DNA from: a virus
IMG/VR virus record: IMGVR_UViG_3300021127_000002
Coordinates: 1-64,000 of that record
Strand: one strand, 5' to 3'
DNA length: 64,000 nucleotides
Positions within the stretch are counted from its first letter, which is position 1. Each line of letters opens with the position of its first letter. The notes under the pieces were generated by a model. The model saw only the letters and a program-made list of their open reading frames with translations, was not told the origin of the DNA and ran no database searches. Shown one piece after another: positions 24,187 to 31,742 of the stretch. The position numbers were made by a program, and so were the translations under genes.

Positions 24187-24684
24187 ATGAGAATAACGGA
24201 CAAATATGTGTTTTTTTGGAATGGTACATTTTCTCAATGGAAACGTGCTAATATGGTAATTGATGGAGTAACGTATAACTGTTGCGAACAGTATATGATG
24301 TACAAAAAAGCTATGTTATTTGGTGATGAGGATACTGCTGATCTTATTATGGAAGAATCACATCCTTTCGACCAAAAAGAGCTTGGTAGGCAAGTTAAAA
24401 ACTTTAATAAGGAAAAGTGGGATGCTGTTTGTAAGGATTATGTGTTTGAAGCAAATTATGCTAAGTTCACACAAAACAAAAAGTTAAAAGCTGAAATGCT
24501 GGAAACTGGTGACCGTATGTTTGTTGAAGCATCACCTAAGGATACTATATGGGGTATTGGTATGTATGACACAGATCATGGTATTGAAGATCCAAAAAAT
24601 TGGAAAGGAACAAACTGGTTGGGTGAAGTATTAACTAACGTCAAAAAGAAAATACAAGATGAAGATAGCAGAAATGCAAAATAA
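24187..24684 (+). CDS. NADAR-family protein (YbiA-like)
   Basis: 165 residues. VFFWNGTFSQWKRANM, then CCEQYMMYKKAMLFGDED and a C-terminal NWLGEVLTNVK are NADAR hallmarks; WGIGMYD corresponds to the WGxG site. Members hydrolyse N-glycosidic bonds, and some remove ADP-ribose from guanine bases, reversing toxin attack on DNA. In a phage it could counter an ADP-ribosylating defence. Start of a four-gene operon with NADAR, a small protein, YqeY and an acidic protein. Confidence 0.8.
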   Translation: MRITDKYVFFWNGTFSQWKRANMVIDGVTYNCCEQYMMYKKAMLFGDEDTADLIMEESHPFDQKELGRQVKNFNKEKWDAVCKDYVFEANYAKFTQNKKLKAEMLETGDRMFVEASPKDTIWGIGMYDTDHGIEDPKNWKGTNWLGEVLTNVKKKIQDEDSRNAK

Positions 24685-24946
24685 AGATATTGTAATTAAA
24701 TGTACCACAAAAGAAGAGATGCAAAAGGTTGCGGAATATCTCAACAAATATGTAGCATGGACTTATAAAGGTTTATATTATACAATAGATGGGTTCCAAA
24801 ATGGTTTTATCTTTATACATATTGATAAATCTGGGGCTTATACAACTAAGCAAGGTAAGGATATCTTCATGCACACAAATAAAATTATGGCTATTGATTT
24901 TTTAAAAGAAAATATGCCTAAAGAAGAAGAAGAAGTTGTATCATAA
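24659..24946 (+). CDS. Small hypothetical protein overlapping NADAR
   Basis: 95 residues if started at ATG 24659 (26-bp overlap); ATG 24674 gives an 11-bp overlap and is equally likely. Alternating strands and helices (KEEMQKVAEYLNKYVAWT), acidic tail EEEEVVS. No family recognised; tight overlap implies coupling to NADAR. Confidence 0.6.
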   Translation: MKIAEMQNKDIVIKCTTKEEMQKVAEYLNKYVAWTYKGLYYTIDGFQNGFIFIHIDKSGAYTTKQGKDIFMHTNKIMAIDFLKENMPKEEEEVVS

Positions 24947-24961
24947 AAAAAATTAGAAAAT

Positions 24962-25420
24962 ATGTTAAAACAAAAAATTAATGCGGATTATATCACCGCA
25001 TGGAAAGGAAAAGATGAGCAATCAAAAATTGCTAAAGATGCCTTAAATAATCTTAAAAGTAAAATCACTGAGGCTGAAAAAGCTAAGAAAGTTTCTGACT
25101 TATCCGATGAAGATACTTTGAAAGTTATTGTGAATGCTATTAAGCAACGTAAAGATTCTATGGAACAATTTGAAAAAGGTGGCCGTATGGATCTTGCTGA
25201 AAAAGAAAAAGCTGAAATGTTGGTTTTTGAACAATATTTGCCTGCTCAATTAACCGAAGAAGAAATTAGACGTAATCTTTTAAATTTATCAATTACATTC
25301 AACAATGAAACTAATCTAATGAAAAAGAAAGGTATGTTGACTGGTAATTTTAATAAATTATATTCTGGTCAATTTGACATGAACACATTTAAAAGAATAC
25401 TTGAGGAGGTAATTATATAA
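24962..25420 (+). CDS. GatB/YqeY domain protein
   Basis: 152 residues, close to the usual YqeY length. KDEQSKIAKDALNNLKSKI, IKQRKDSMEQFEKGGRMDLA and EQYLPAQLTEEEI are characteristic. The family shares a helical tail domain with the GatB tRNA amidotransferase subunit and is thought to contact tRNA. Near the tRNA arrays this suggests a translation role, though its reaction is unknown. Confidence 0.85.
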   Translation: MLKQKINADYITAWKGKDEQSKIAKDALNNLKSKITEAEKAKKVSDLSDEDTLKVIVNAIKQRKDSMEQFEKGGRMDLAEKEKAEMLVFEQYLPAQLTEEEIRRNLLNLSITFNNETNLMKKKGMLTGNFNKLYSGQFDMNTFKRILEEVII

Positions 25421-25421
25421 T

Positions 25422-25691
25422 ATGAAAATAGATTACGCATATTTTGCAATTGCGCTTAATGAAGAAGAAGCGGATATATTGCACATGGTTTTTTATGATA
25501 AGAAACCAGAACATAATGAACTTATTGGTCTTATCGATGAGTTGGAAAACGATGAAAGTTTCGGTTTAACCAAATTAACTGTTGGTATTGACTATGATTT
25601 ATTTTATTTTGATGGTGAAAAACTTGACAAATTAAAAGAAATGTTAGGAATACCAGATGATATTGAGGAACCGCCAATTAATGAAAATTAA
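25422..25691 (+). CDS. Small acidic hypothetical protein
   Basis: 89 residues, very acidic (DIEEPPINEN tail), preceded by GAGGAGGT at 25404, one of the few Shine-Dalgarno-like sequences in the window. No family recognised. Tail-to-tail with the minus-strand fibre gene. Confidence 0.6.
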   Translation: MKIDYAYFAIALNEEEADILHMVFYDKKPEHNELIGLIDELENDESFGLTKLTVGIDYDLFYFDGEKLDKLKEMLGIPDDIEEPPINEN

Positions 25692-25697
25692 AATTTA

Positions 25698-28205
25698 TCA
25701 ATACCCCTCAACTGTTGGAGAATTTGTTAATATTGTTGATGTATTAGCTAACCAAGAATCAGATGTTGTACCCAATACACCATCTGGATCTTGACCACCA
25801 GATGTACAAGGACTTGCTAACGTATAAGTATCTTTATATGAAGTTGAATCATTCCATAAGGTAAATAAATCATGGCTTGTATTTGCACTATAGAAGTATA
25901 CATCATCAAATAGTATACCACCATAAGTATCTGTATTAGCAGTTGTTGGGTTTGTATAAATAAAACCACCACCACCTGTATTGATATTACTCAAAACTAC
26001 TTGATGTAATCTTATTCTTGATGGAGAACTTACATTACTTACATCATCAAATATACACCATGAAGCGTTGGTAGATGTACCAACAACTGTGCTTGGCCCA
26101 CTTCTATAAAATTGATAAGGTGAATTAATTTCAAGTTTGGATGATTTTATGTAAATATTTGCACCAATAGACCAAATTACATTACTTATGTATGTAGTAG
26201 ATGGTGTCCCATAATTGAAATTGAGTGTTGAATTATCAATTTTTATTGAACCAGCGTTACTTTTAATTATACAATTCATAGATGGCGCTGTATAATGAAT
26301 TGATTCTGAAGTCAATTGTATATTACTAACAGTTACTGTACCGTTTCCAGTATCTATACCATTTGTATTTTTGAAATCTATTGTGTTTTGTGATCTACCA
26401 GTACCAGATATATTTAATGAAGACGCAGCGCCACCAAGTGAAAAAATGGAACCACCACCACCAACAACGTTCCATGTTGCTTTAGCGTTTGTTTCGAAAT
26501 ATAGTGATAATTTCATACCATTTGGTATTGTATTAACAAATACAGTTTCATTATAGGTACCACAAAATATATGAATGGTATAATCATAACCTGTTGTTCC
26601 GAATGCTGTTATTGCAGCATTACAAGCTACTGTTATTGATGCATAAGGTTTTGTCATATCACCCACACTACCAGTCATATTATTACCATTTACTTCATCA
26701 ACAAACACTGTTTTCCCATAAAGTAGTGTACCTATTGCACTTGTACCTGACGTACCATCAAAACCTGAGGTACCGCTGGTACCACTAATTCCGCTGGTAC
26801 CACCAATACTACCTAATAAATACCATGTTGCTGAACCAGCTGCAAATTGCCAAGTAGTGTTGTCTGTTGTTTGTAAATAAAAATCACCATCCATCAGACC
26901 TGGTATTGTTGCCAATGGGTTAGCTGACCCTTCAAACCATACTGTACCCCTTCTACCACTTGTACCTGAAGAACCAACACCACTTGTACCAGAACTTCCA
27001 CTTGTTCCAGATAAACCAGAACTACCACTTGTTCCAGATAAACCAGAACTGCCTGATGAACCAGAAGAGCCTGATGTACCTGAACTACCTGAAAAACCAG
27101 ACGTACCAGATGAACCAATACCAGAAGTACCAGAAGAACCATGAAGACCGCTTGTTCCTGAAGTACCAGCCGAACCGACACCACTTGTACCAGAACTTCC
27201 ACTTGTACCAGATAAACCAGAACTACCAGATGTTCCAGCAGAACCAACACCACTTGTACCAGAACTTCCACTTGTTCCAGATAAACCAGAACTGCCTGAA
27301 GTACCGTTTATACCAGATGTACCAGCACCTGCTAACTCAACAACAGATATGACAGGGCCATCTGCCTCACCAAATTGAAAATTACTACCACTTACTGTAA
27401 TTGCTTTTAAAGAATAAACATAAGAACCAGCAGAAGGAGTGTCAATATAATTAAATGCATATGGTATATTTTCGTTTGCTGAACTTGATTCACCTTGAAT
27501 TACTTTACCTATAGGTGTTGTGTCTCTATATAATTGTAATCTTACCCAACCAGCAGCACTTATATTATTAGCATCACCAGCAACAATAATTTGTACAGGT
27601 CTACCTGTTGTTGTGATTGATGGTGCAGATATCACCGTTCCTGTTGAACCATTATTTATTGTTACACTTGTACCAGCAGTTTGTTGATAATTTAATACCC
27701 CAGAAGATGATGTTCCAGAGGAACCATTTGCACCACTTGTACCAGCAGAACCAACACCACTTGTTCCTGAACTACCAGCAGAACCTGAAGAACCTGAGGT
27801 ACCAGAAGAACCTGGCGAACCTACTCCAGATGTTCCTGATGAACCATGAAAACCGCTCGTTCCAGAACTTCCTGGTAATCCATTTATACCTGATGTACCA
27901 TTCAAACCAACACCACTCGTTCCAGATGAACCTGCTAAACCAACACCACTTGTTCCTGAACTACCAGAAGAACCATCAGTACCTGCTAAACCAACACCAC
28001 TTGTTCCTGAACTACCAGAAGAACCATCAGTACCTGGAGAACCCATACCACTTGTACCAGAAGAACCATCTGAACCAGATGTTCCAGCGCTACCAGCCGA
28101 ACCACCACTACCAACCCAAGCATAACCATTCCAAGTCCATGTTGTGGTTCCGAAGGTATATGTTTCACCTATATATGATGGTATTGGAAAATCTATATTT
28201 GCCAT
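25698..28205 (-). CDS. Second collagen-like tail fibre
   Basis: 835 residues. The N-terminus PSYIGETYTFGTTTWTWNGY is a short domain seen at the start of phage fibres. Gly-X-Y stretches (GTSGSSGTSG type) span about 33-170 and 295-420. Between them is a beta-sandwich of ~120 residues, then WQFAAGSATWYLLG, and from ~505 a FVDEVNGNNMTGSVGDMTKPY start of a right-handed beta-helix, common in receptor-binding or depolymerising tailspikes. It follows the gene at 28213 on the same strand. Complements the giant fibre at 1-6.4 kb and may be a side fibre. Confidence 0.8.
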   Translation of the reverse strand: MANIDFPIPSYIGETYTFGTTTWTWNGYAWVGSGGSAGSAGTSGSDGSSGTSGMGSPGTDGSSGSSGTSGVGLAGTDGSSGSSGTSGVGLAGSSGTSGVGLNGTSGINGLPGSSGTSGFHGSSGTSGVGSPGSSGTSGSSGSAGSSGTSGVGSAGTSGANGSSGTSSSGVLNYQQTAGTSVTINNGSTGTVISAPSITTTGRPVQIIVAGDANNISAAGWVRLQLYRDTTPIGKVIQGESSSANENIPYAFNYIDTPSAGSYVYSLKAITVSGSNFQFGEADGPVISVVELAGAGTSGINGTSGSSGLSGTSGSSGTSGVGSAGTSGSSGLSGTSGSSGTSGVGSAGTSGTSGLHGSSGTSGIGSSGTSGFSGSSGTSGSSGSSGSSGLSGTSGSSGLSGTSGSSGTSGVGSSGTSGRRGTVWFEGSANPLATIPGLMDGDFYLQTTDNTTWQFAAGSATWYLLGSIGGTSGISGTSGTSGFDGTSGTSAIGTLLYGKTVFVDEVNGNNMTGSVGDMTKPYASITVACNAAITAFGTTGYDYTIHIFCGTYNETVFVNTIPNGMKLSLYFETNAKATWNVVGGGGSIFSLGGAASSLNISGTGRSQNTIDFKNTNGIDTGNGTVTVSNIQLTSESIHYTAPSMNCIIKSNAGSIKIDNSTLNFNYGTPSTTYISNVIWSIGANIYIKSSKLEINSPYQFYRSGPSTVVGTSTNASWCIFDDVSNVSSPSRIRLHQVVLSNINTGGGGFIYTNPTTANTDTYGGILFDDVYFYSANTSHDLFTLWNDSTSYKDTYTLASPCTSGGQDPDGVLGTTSDSWLANTSTILTNSPTVEGY

Positions 28206-28212
28206 ATATTAT

Positions 28213-28803
28213 TTAAATTTTGTTTTCGTTTGTATATATTAATTTGTATTCAAGATTATTCATATTCCAAATGCACCCAGATTCAACATCTAATGAATAA
28301 TACCACATAAATGAGCTTCTTGCTTTATAAATATATGGGTTAAATTCTATACCATCATATTTTTTAGATACCTCAAACCAATCTATTAATTTGTTATCTG
28401 CACTACTATATTTTTTATGAAAATCAGCAATTTCTTCAAATGTTGATAATTTCAATATATTACAAGCACTTGTATCTATTTCAAAAACATATATAGGTTT
28501 TTTGTATCCATAAAAGTCTGGCATTTCCGATTTAACCCAATTTAACCATGAATAACCAATTGAATACCAAAACCCATGCGGTTTAAAACCTTCAAAATCC
28601 TGTTTGTAAGTCTTTTTTATAATATTATCACCGTGTGTAATATGAAGTTTTGAATCTTCAGATATATCAATATTTTTTAATTCATTTTCAATATCCACAA
28701 GATGTTGATTATGATAATTTTCTGATGTTTCAGATATACTCAAATCTTCTCCGAGTATTTTCATGATACCCTTCATTTTATTTATTTGTTCGGTTAACTT
28801 CAT
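28213..28803 (-). CDS. ADP-ribosyltransferase-like phage protein
   Basis: 196 residues. PHGFWYSIGYSWLNWVKSEM, YVFEIDTSACNILKLST, KYDGIEFNPY and a closing SGCIWN resemble a family of small phage and bacterial proteins that I tentatively link to ADP-ribosyltransferase folds (H-Y-x-E type layout). The first 20 residues (TEQINKMKGIMKILGE) look like the start of the divergent kinase-like protein at 28848. Possibly virion-packaged effectors. No catalytic proof. Confidence 0.45.
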   Translation of the reverse strand: MKLTEQINKMKGIMKILGEDLSISETSENYHNQHLVDIENELKNIDISEDSKLHITHGDNIIKKTYKQDFEGFKPHGFWYSIGYSWLNWVKSEMPDFYGYKKPIYVFEIDTSACNILKLSTFEEIADFHKKYSSADNKLIDWFEVSKKYDGIEFNPYIYKARSSFMWYYSLDVESGCIWNMNNLEYKLIYTNENKI

Positions 28804-28847
28804 AGTTATCTATAAATATTTGAAAATAAGTTAAACTATTTATATTT

Positions 28848-29465
28848 ATGAAGAATTTAAATGAGCAAATATTTGCCATTCAGAGAATGATAAAATTATT
28901 GGAGGGATATACAGATAAACTGGAAAAATTCCTTAATGATGAGGGAATTGAATACAATTCCATAGATTGGCTCGGTTCTGGTGAATATGGAAATGCCTAT
29001 TCTTTGGGTAATGGTAACGTATTAAAAATCACGAATTCTCCAAGTGAATTTGAACTGGCTGGACAAATCAAAGGTAAAAATTTACCTGGTATTGTAAAAA
29101 TATATGACTGGGGTTGGTATAAAGAAGAAAAACCAACATTATATTATATTGTGATGGAAGAACTTAATACAGACAGCTCAATAGAGGATTTATTCCAAAG
29201 AACTGAAATGATTCTAACAACACAAGGTTTAGATGTGTCACAAATCGGTAATTTTGATGAAGAAGAGTATGATGGTTCAGAAGGTGATTCAGACCCAAAA
29301 ATTCAAAAATTCATGAACGATTTATACATAATTTACAGAAGCTGTCAACAACTTGGTATTAGGGTACCTGATGTAAACTATGGGAATTTAGGCTACGATA
29401 AATCTGGAAACCTTACATTATTTGATGTTTCTGACAGAGCTGCTATGAGAGGAAGAATGTGGTAA
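28848..29465 (+). CDS. Protein-kinase-like protein
   Basis: 205 residues. LGSGEYGNAYSLGNGNVLKI gives a glycine loop and beta3 lysine; VMEEL is the hinge; VPDVNYGNLGYD stands for the catalytic D-x4-N loop; LTLFDVSD for DFG. The lobe after the active site is cut short (ends ~20 residues later), so it is a minimal kinase, perhaps acting on a small molecule or an antibiotic-kinase-like substrate. Divergent from 28213, with a similar N-terminal NEQIFAIQRMIKLLEG. Confidence 0.6.
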   Translation: MKNLNEQIFAIQRMIKLLEGYTDKLEKFLNDEGIEYNSIDWLGSGEYGNAYSLGNGNVLKITNSPSEFELAGQIKGKNLPGIVKIYDWGWYKEEKPTLYYIVMEELNTDSSIEDLFQRTEMILTTQGLDVSQIGNFDEEEYDGSEGDSDPKIQKFMNDLYIIYRSCQQLGIRVPDVNYGNLGYDKSGNLTLFDVSDRAAMRGRMW

Positions 29466-29487
29466 AAAAAATTTTTGAGAAAAAACT

Positions 29488-29517
29488 TGTTTTTTTAAAA
29501 ATTGTTTATTACTTTTG
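29488..29517 (+). promoter_or_regulatory. Promoter of tRNA array 2
   Basis: TTG at 29488 and TACTTTTG at 29510-29517. Confidence 0.8.
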
Positions 29518-29535
29518 TACTATATTGAAATAATG

Positions 29536-29614
29536 GGATTGCCTACAGCAAATTTTTATCAATTTAAACTTCCAATTTAAACTTCCAATTTAAAACGTCA
29601 AAAAAAAGCAATCC
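29536..29614 (+). other. CAGCA stem element E2
   Basis: GGATTGC (29536-29542) pairs with GCAATCC (29608-29614). CTACAGCAAATTTTT follows the first strand; the loop carries a repeated AATTTAAACTTCC unit. Confidence 0.5.
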
Positions 29615-29627
29615 GTATTTTATAAAG

Positions 29628-29678
29628 GGAATAATTTCAGCATTTAAACCTTGCTAAATAAGAAAAAAACATTATTCC
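29628..29678 (+). other. CAGCA stem element E3
   Basis: GGAATAAT (29628-29635) pairs with ATTATTCC (29671-29678). TTCAGCATTTAAACC follows; AGCA/TGCT and TTTA/TAAA inside could form a small pseudoknot; AAGAAAAAAAC precedes the closing strand, as in E4. Confidence 0.5.
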
Positions 29679-29730
29679 GATTTTTTTTAAAAAAAGAACA
29701 TATTTATATAAAAGCATAAAATATTTTAAA

Positions 29731-29820
29731 ATGAAAAACGTTAATAACATTATTCGCCTACAACAGTTACAACTCTTAATTTTAAGAGATGGGGCATCTA
29801 TTGTTAAAACTTTTTCATAA
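29731..29820 (+). CDS. Leader peptide of tRNA array 2
   Basis: 29 codons, starts MKNVNN, then IIRLQQLQLLILR, thirteen residues only of Ile, Arg, Leu and Gln, followed by DGASIVKTFS. The downstream array encodes tRNA-Arg(ACG), Leu(AAG), Leu(UAG), Gln(UUG) and Ile(GAU). The run ends at 29787, just before TGGGGC (29790-29795), which can pair with GCCCCA of the terminator arm. Confidence 0.8.
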   Translation: MKNVNNIIRLQQLQLLILRDGASIVKTFS

Positions 29821-29855
29821 CATAGAAGAATTAAGAAAGGAAAACTTAAGCCCCA
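29790..29855 (+). promoter_or_regulatory. Antiterminator pairing, array 2
   Basis: TGGGGC (29790-29795) pairs with GCCCCA (29850-29855), which overlaps the terminator 5' arm. Shorter than the pairings in arrays 1 and 3. Confidence 0.55.
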
Positions 29856-29885
29856 GTACGCAAAGCGATCTGGGGTTTTTTATTT
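29851..29885 (+). terminator. Attenuator terminator, array 2
   Basis: CCCCAG (29851-29856) and CTGGGG (29870-29875) with inner CGC/GCG, followed by TTTTTTATTTT. Confidence 0.85.
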
Positions 29886-29888
29886 TAC

Positions 29889-29962
29889 GGCTATGTGGCG
29901 CAACGGATTAGCGCACTCCGCTACGGACGGAGGGGTTGAAAGTTCGAATCTTTCCATAGTCA
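29889..29962 (+). tRNA. tRNA-Arg(ACG)
   Basis: Anticodon loop CTACGGA, stem CTCCG/CGGAG, acceptor GGCTATG/CATAGTC. Needs inosine at 34 to read CGC, the Arg codon in the array-2 leader. Confidence 0.92.
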
Positions 29963-29971
29963 CAATATAAT

Positions 29972-30053
29972 GGCTCTGTGCTGTAATTGGTAGCCAGGCT
30001 GGTCTAAGAAGCCAGTGTTTTAGGACGTGTCGGTTCGAGTCCGACCAGAGTCA
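29972..30053 (+). tRNA. tRNA-Leu(AAG)
   Basis: Class II with a long variable arm; anticodon loop CTAAGAA, stem CTGGT/GCCAG. A34 is rare for Leu in bacteria and would need deamination to read CUC. Confidence 0.8.
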
Positions 30054-30059
30054 CATAAT

Positions 30060-30133
30060 GGTTCAGTAGCCCAAATGGGAGAGGCAATAGTTTTAGAAAC
30101 TATACAGTGAGGGTTCGAATCCCTCTTGGACTA
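30060..30133 (+). tRNA. tRNA-Leu(UAG), short variable loop
   Basis: Anticodon loop TTTAGAA, stem ATAGT/ACTAT. The variable loop is only five bases (ACAGT), unlike normal class II tRNA-Leu. Confidence 0.75.
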
Positions 30134-30155
30134 CAAGGGAATTATAGTCTTAGAT

Positions 30156-30227
30156 AGTTACGTGGTGCAACGGTTAGCACAACAGGTTTTGACCCTGTTA
30201 ATTCAAGTTCGAATCTTGACGTAACTA
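30156..30227 (+). tRNA. tRNA-Gln(UUG)
   Basis: Anticodon loop TTTTGAC, stem ACAGG/CCTGT, acceptor AGTTACG/CGTAACT. Confidence 0.9.
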
Positions 30228-30236
30228 CACAAATAT

Positions 30237-30311
30237 TGCTCCATAGTAGAATGGTTATAACGCTTGACTGATACTCAAGAAAATCCAGTTCGATTCTGGG
30301 TGGAGCAACCA
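30237..30311 (+). tRNA. tRNA-Ile(GAU)
   Basis: Anticodon loop CTGATAC, stem CTTGA/TCAAG, encoded ACCA end. Confidence 0.92.
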
Positions 30312-30321
30312 AAAATTTTTT

Positions 30322-30525
30322 ATGGTAAACAAATATGAAAAATCTATAACAACAGATATACCATTTGAAATCAAATATACATCTAATAAAGATGGCTTGA
30401 TTTCTTGTTATTTGCCTGAAATCAATTCGTATTTTTCAGCAAAAAATGAATTAGATATGAAACGAAAAGCACATGCTTTTTTTAAAATCTGGATAAAATT
30501 TTTCAATGAACAAAATAAACCTTAA
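30322..30525 (+). CDS. Small hypothetical protein, HicB-like pattern
   Basis: 67 residues, 10 bp after tRNA-Ile. SNKDGLISCYLPEINSYFSA resembles the strand order of small HicB-type partial RNase H folds, but the DNA-binding half is absent. No toxin partner is adjacent. Function unknown. Confidence 0.5.
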   Translation: MVNKYEKSITTDIPFEIKYTSNKDGLISCYLPEINSYFSAKNELDMKRKAHAFFKIWIKFFNEQNKP

Positions 30526-30530
30526 ATTTT

Positions 30531-30560
30531 TTGTTTTTTCAAAAAAGTTTATTACTTTTG
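30531..30560 (+). promoter_or_regulatory. Promoter before tRNA-Leu(UAA)
   Basis: TTG at 30531 and TACTTTTG at 30553-30560. Confidence 0.75.
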
Positions 30561-30570
30561 TAACATAAAT

Positions 30571-30597
30571 GCCTCGGTGATGGAATGGTAGACATGC
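30571..30597 (+). pseudogene. 5' fragment of a Leu-type tRNA
   Basis: GCCTCGGTGATGGAATGGTA plus GACATGC is an acceptor strand and D-arm of class II tRNA-Leu form, with no 3' half before the complete tRNA-Leu starts six bases later. It sits at the expected transcription start. Confidence 0.55.
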
Positions 30598-30602
30598 AAA
30601 AT

Positions 30603-30688
30603 GCGACTGTGCTGTAACTGGTAACCAGGTTGGTCTTAAAAACCAATGAGCCGTAAGGTTCGTGAGGGTTCGACTCCCTTCAGTCGCA
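30603..30688 (+). tRNA. tRNA-Leu(UAA)
   Basis: Class II; anticodon loop CTTAAAA, stem TTGGT/ACCAA, variable arm GAGCCGTAAGGTTCG, acceptor GCGACTG/CAGTCGC. Confidence 0.9.
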
Positions 30689-30703
30689 CAATTATTTAAA
30701 TAA

Positions 30704-30736
30704 ATTTGGAAGTTTGAAAAACTTTTATTATTTTTG
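30704..30736 (+). promoter_or_regulatory. tmRNA promoter
   Basis: TTG at 30706 and TATTTTTG at 30729-30736, 18 bp before the tmRNA 5' end. Confidence 0.7.
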
Positions 30737-30754
30737 TAAATAATTATAAATCAT

Positions 30755-31201
30755 GGGGCTACCTGGCTTTGATTTTTAGGATGTTCTTTGAATTGATGCA
30801 AGTAGTGTTAACATTGGAAGCACTTTAAATACTCTATGTGAAAACTAAATGACAATATCGGCGCAAGCTATATTGATGCTGACGGAAACATTGTGTTTGA
30901 CGGTCAGGCTGTTGAGATTGCAGATCTTGAATTAGCGTAAGCTAACAACAGGGAAAAAACCTGCTTAATCCCTTAACTCATGGGTGTAAAATAATAATGG
31001 GTTCGGTCTTTTCTGGTTTGGGTCGTTACTGGGCAATAAATCAGAACTCTTTAATACAGAGTCTAAAAATTATTATCCTCACGCAAGTAGTCCTGGGTAA
31101 ATGGATCTTGATATTTCTCTTGGTTAGAAAACTAAGATAAACTTGTGAATGATTTTCAAACGATGACTAAAAAGACTTCGGTTCGATTCCGAATAGCTCC
31201 T
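30755..31201 (+). ncRNA. ssrA: Phage-encoded tmRNA
   Basis: About 447 nt. The ends form a tRNA-like domain: GGGGCTA pairs with TAGCTCC, followed by discriminator T, with T-arm TTCGG-TTCGATT-CCGAA and the tmRNA-type 5' block CTGGCTTTGA. A tag frame is open from 30842 and ends TAA at 30938; if resumed at GCA 30863 the tag is 25 residues, starting ASYIDADGNIVFDG and ending ADLELA. That is longer than common tags (often 8-15) but keeps a hydrophobic, Ala-ending C-terminus. No CCA encoded. Own promoter and terminator. The resume codon is inferred. Confidence 0.8.
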
Positions 31202-31211
31202 CTACAGTGTA

Positions 31212-31238
31212 AAAGGTACCAAATTGGTACCTTTTTTT
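31212..31238 (+). terminator. tmRNA terminator
   Basis: AAAGGTACC and GGTACCTTT form a 9-bp stem followed by a T run. Confidence 0.9.
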
Positions 31239-31250
31239 GTTTATATTTAC

Positions 31251-31281
31251 TTGTCTTTTACACGATAATTTATTACTATTG
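31251..31281 (+). promoter_or_regulatory. Bacteroidota promoter
   Basis: TTG at 31251 and TACTATTG at 31274-31281. The in-frame GTG at 31281 overlaps the box, so ATG 31287 is the better start; the transcript would have almost no leader. Confidence 0.65.
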
Positions 31282-31286
31282 TGTAT

Positions 31287-31742
31287 ATGGAATTAATATC
31301 TACGCATCTTGTTAAAGCCTTTGAAATAGGAATTTCTGATAATATGTTTGGTGGCGTTATGATGTCACTAATTGATGATGCTTCGGCTGCATATGCTATG
31401 CAAATATGCGACACTCCTAAAATTGTAACGTTAAAAATAGATGAATTAACATTCAAAAAACCTGTTAAGATAGGTAATTTGATAAAAATTTATGGTGAGG
31501 TTACAGAATTCGGTAATACATCTGTGACCTTATATATTGAGGTTAGAAAGCACAATGTATATACTGGAAATCAAGACATTGTTACTCAAACACATATAAA
31601 ATTTGTTCGTATAGATGAAGAGGGTATACCATTACCAATATCAGAGAAAGTAAAGACAAGATATAATAATAGAATGGCTAAATATGGCCGTGGCTTATTA
31701 ACACCATTAGAAATCGAACAAGAAAAAATTAATAATAATTAA
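31287..31742 (+). CDS. Hotdog-fold acyl-CoA thioesterase (YciA-like)
   Basis: 151 residues. FGGVMMSLIDDASAAYAMQ with the conserved Asp, then ITLKIDELTFKKPVKIGNLI-type strand (VTLKIDELTFKKPVK) match YciA/acyl-CoA thioesterases. Cytosolic. Overlaps the next gene's ATG by 1 bp (TAATG), heading the glycan operon. May supply or hydrolyse acyl groups for glycan or lipid decoration; substrate unknown. Confidence 0.8.
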   Translation: MELISTHLVKAFEIGISDNMFGGVMMSLIDDASAAYAMQICDTPKIVTLKIDELTFKKPVKIGNLIKIYGEVTEFGNTSVTLYIEVRKHNVYTGNQDIVTQTHIKFVRIDEEGIPLPISEKVKTRYNNRMAKYGRGLLTPLEIEQEKINNN

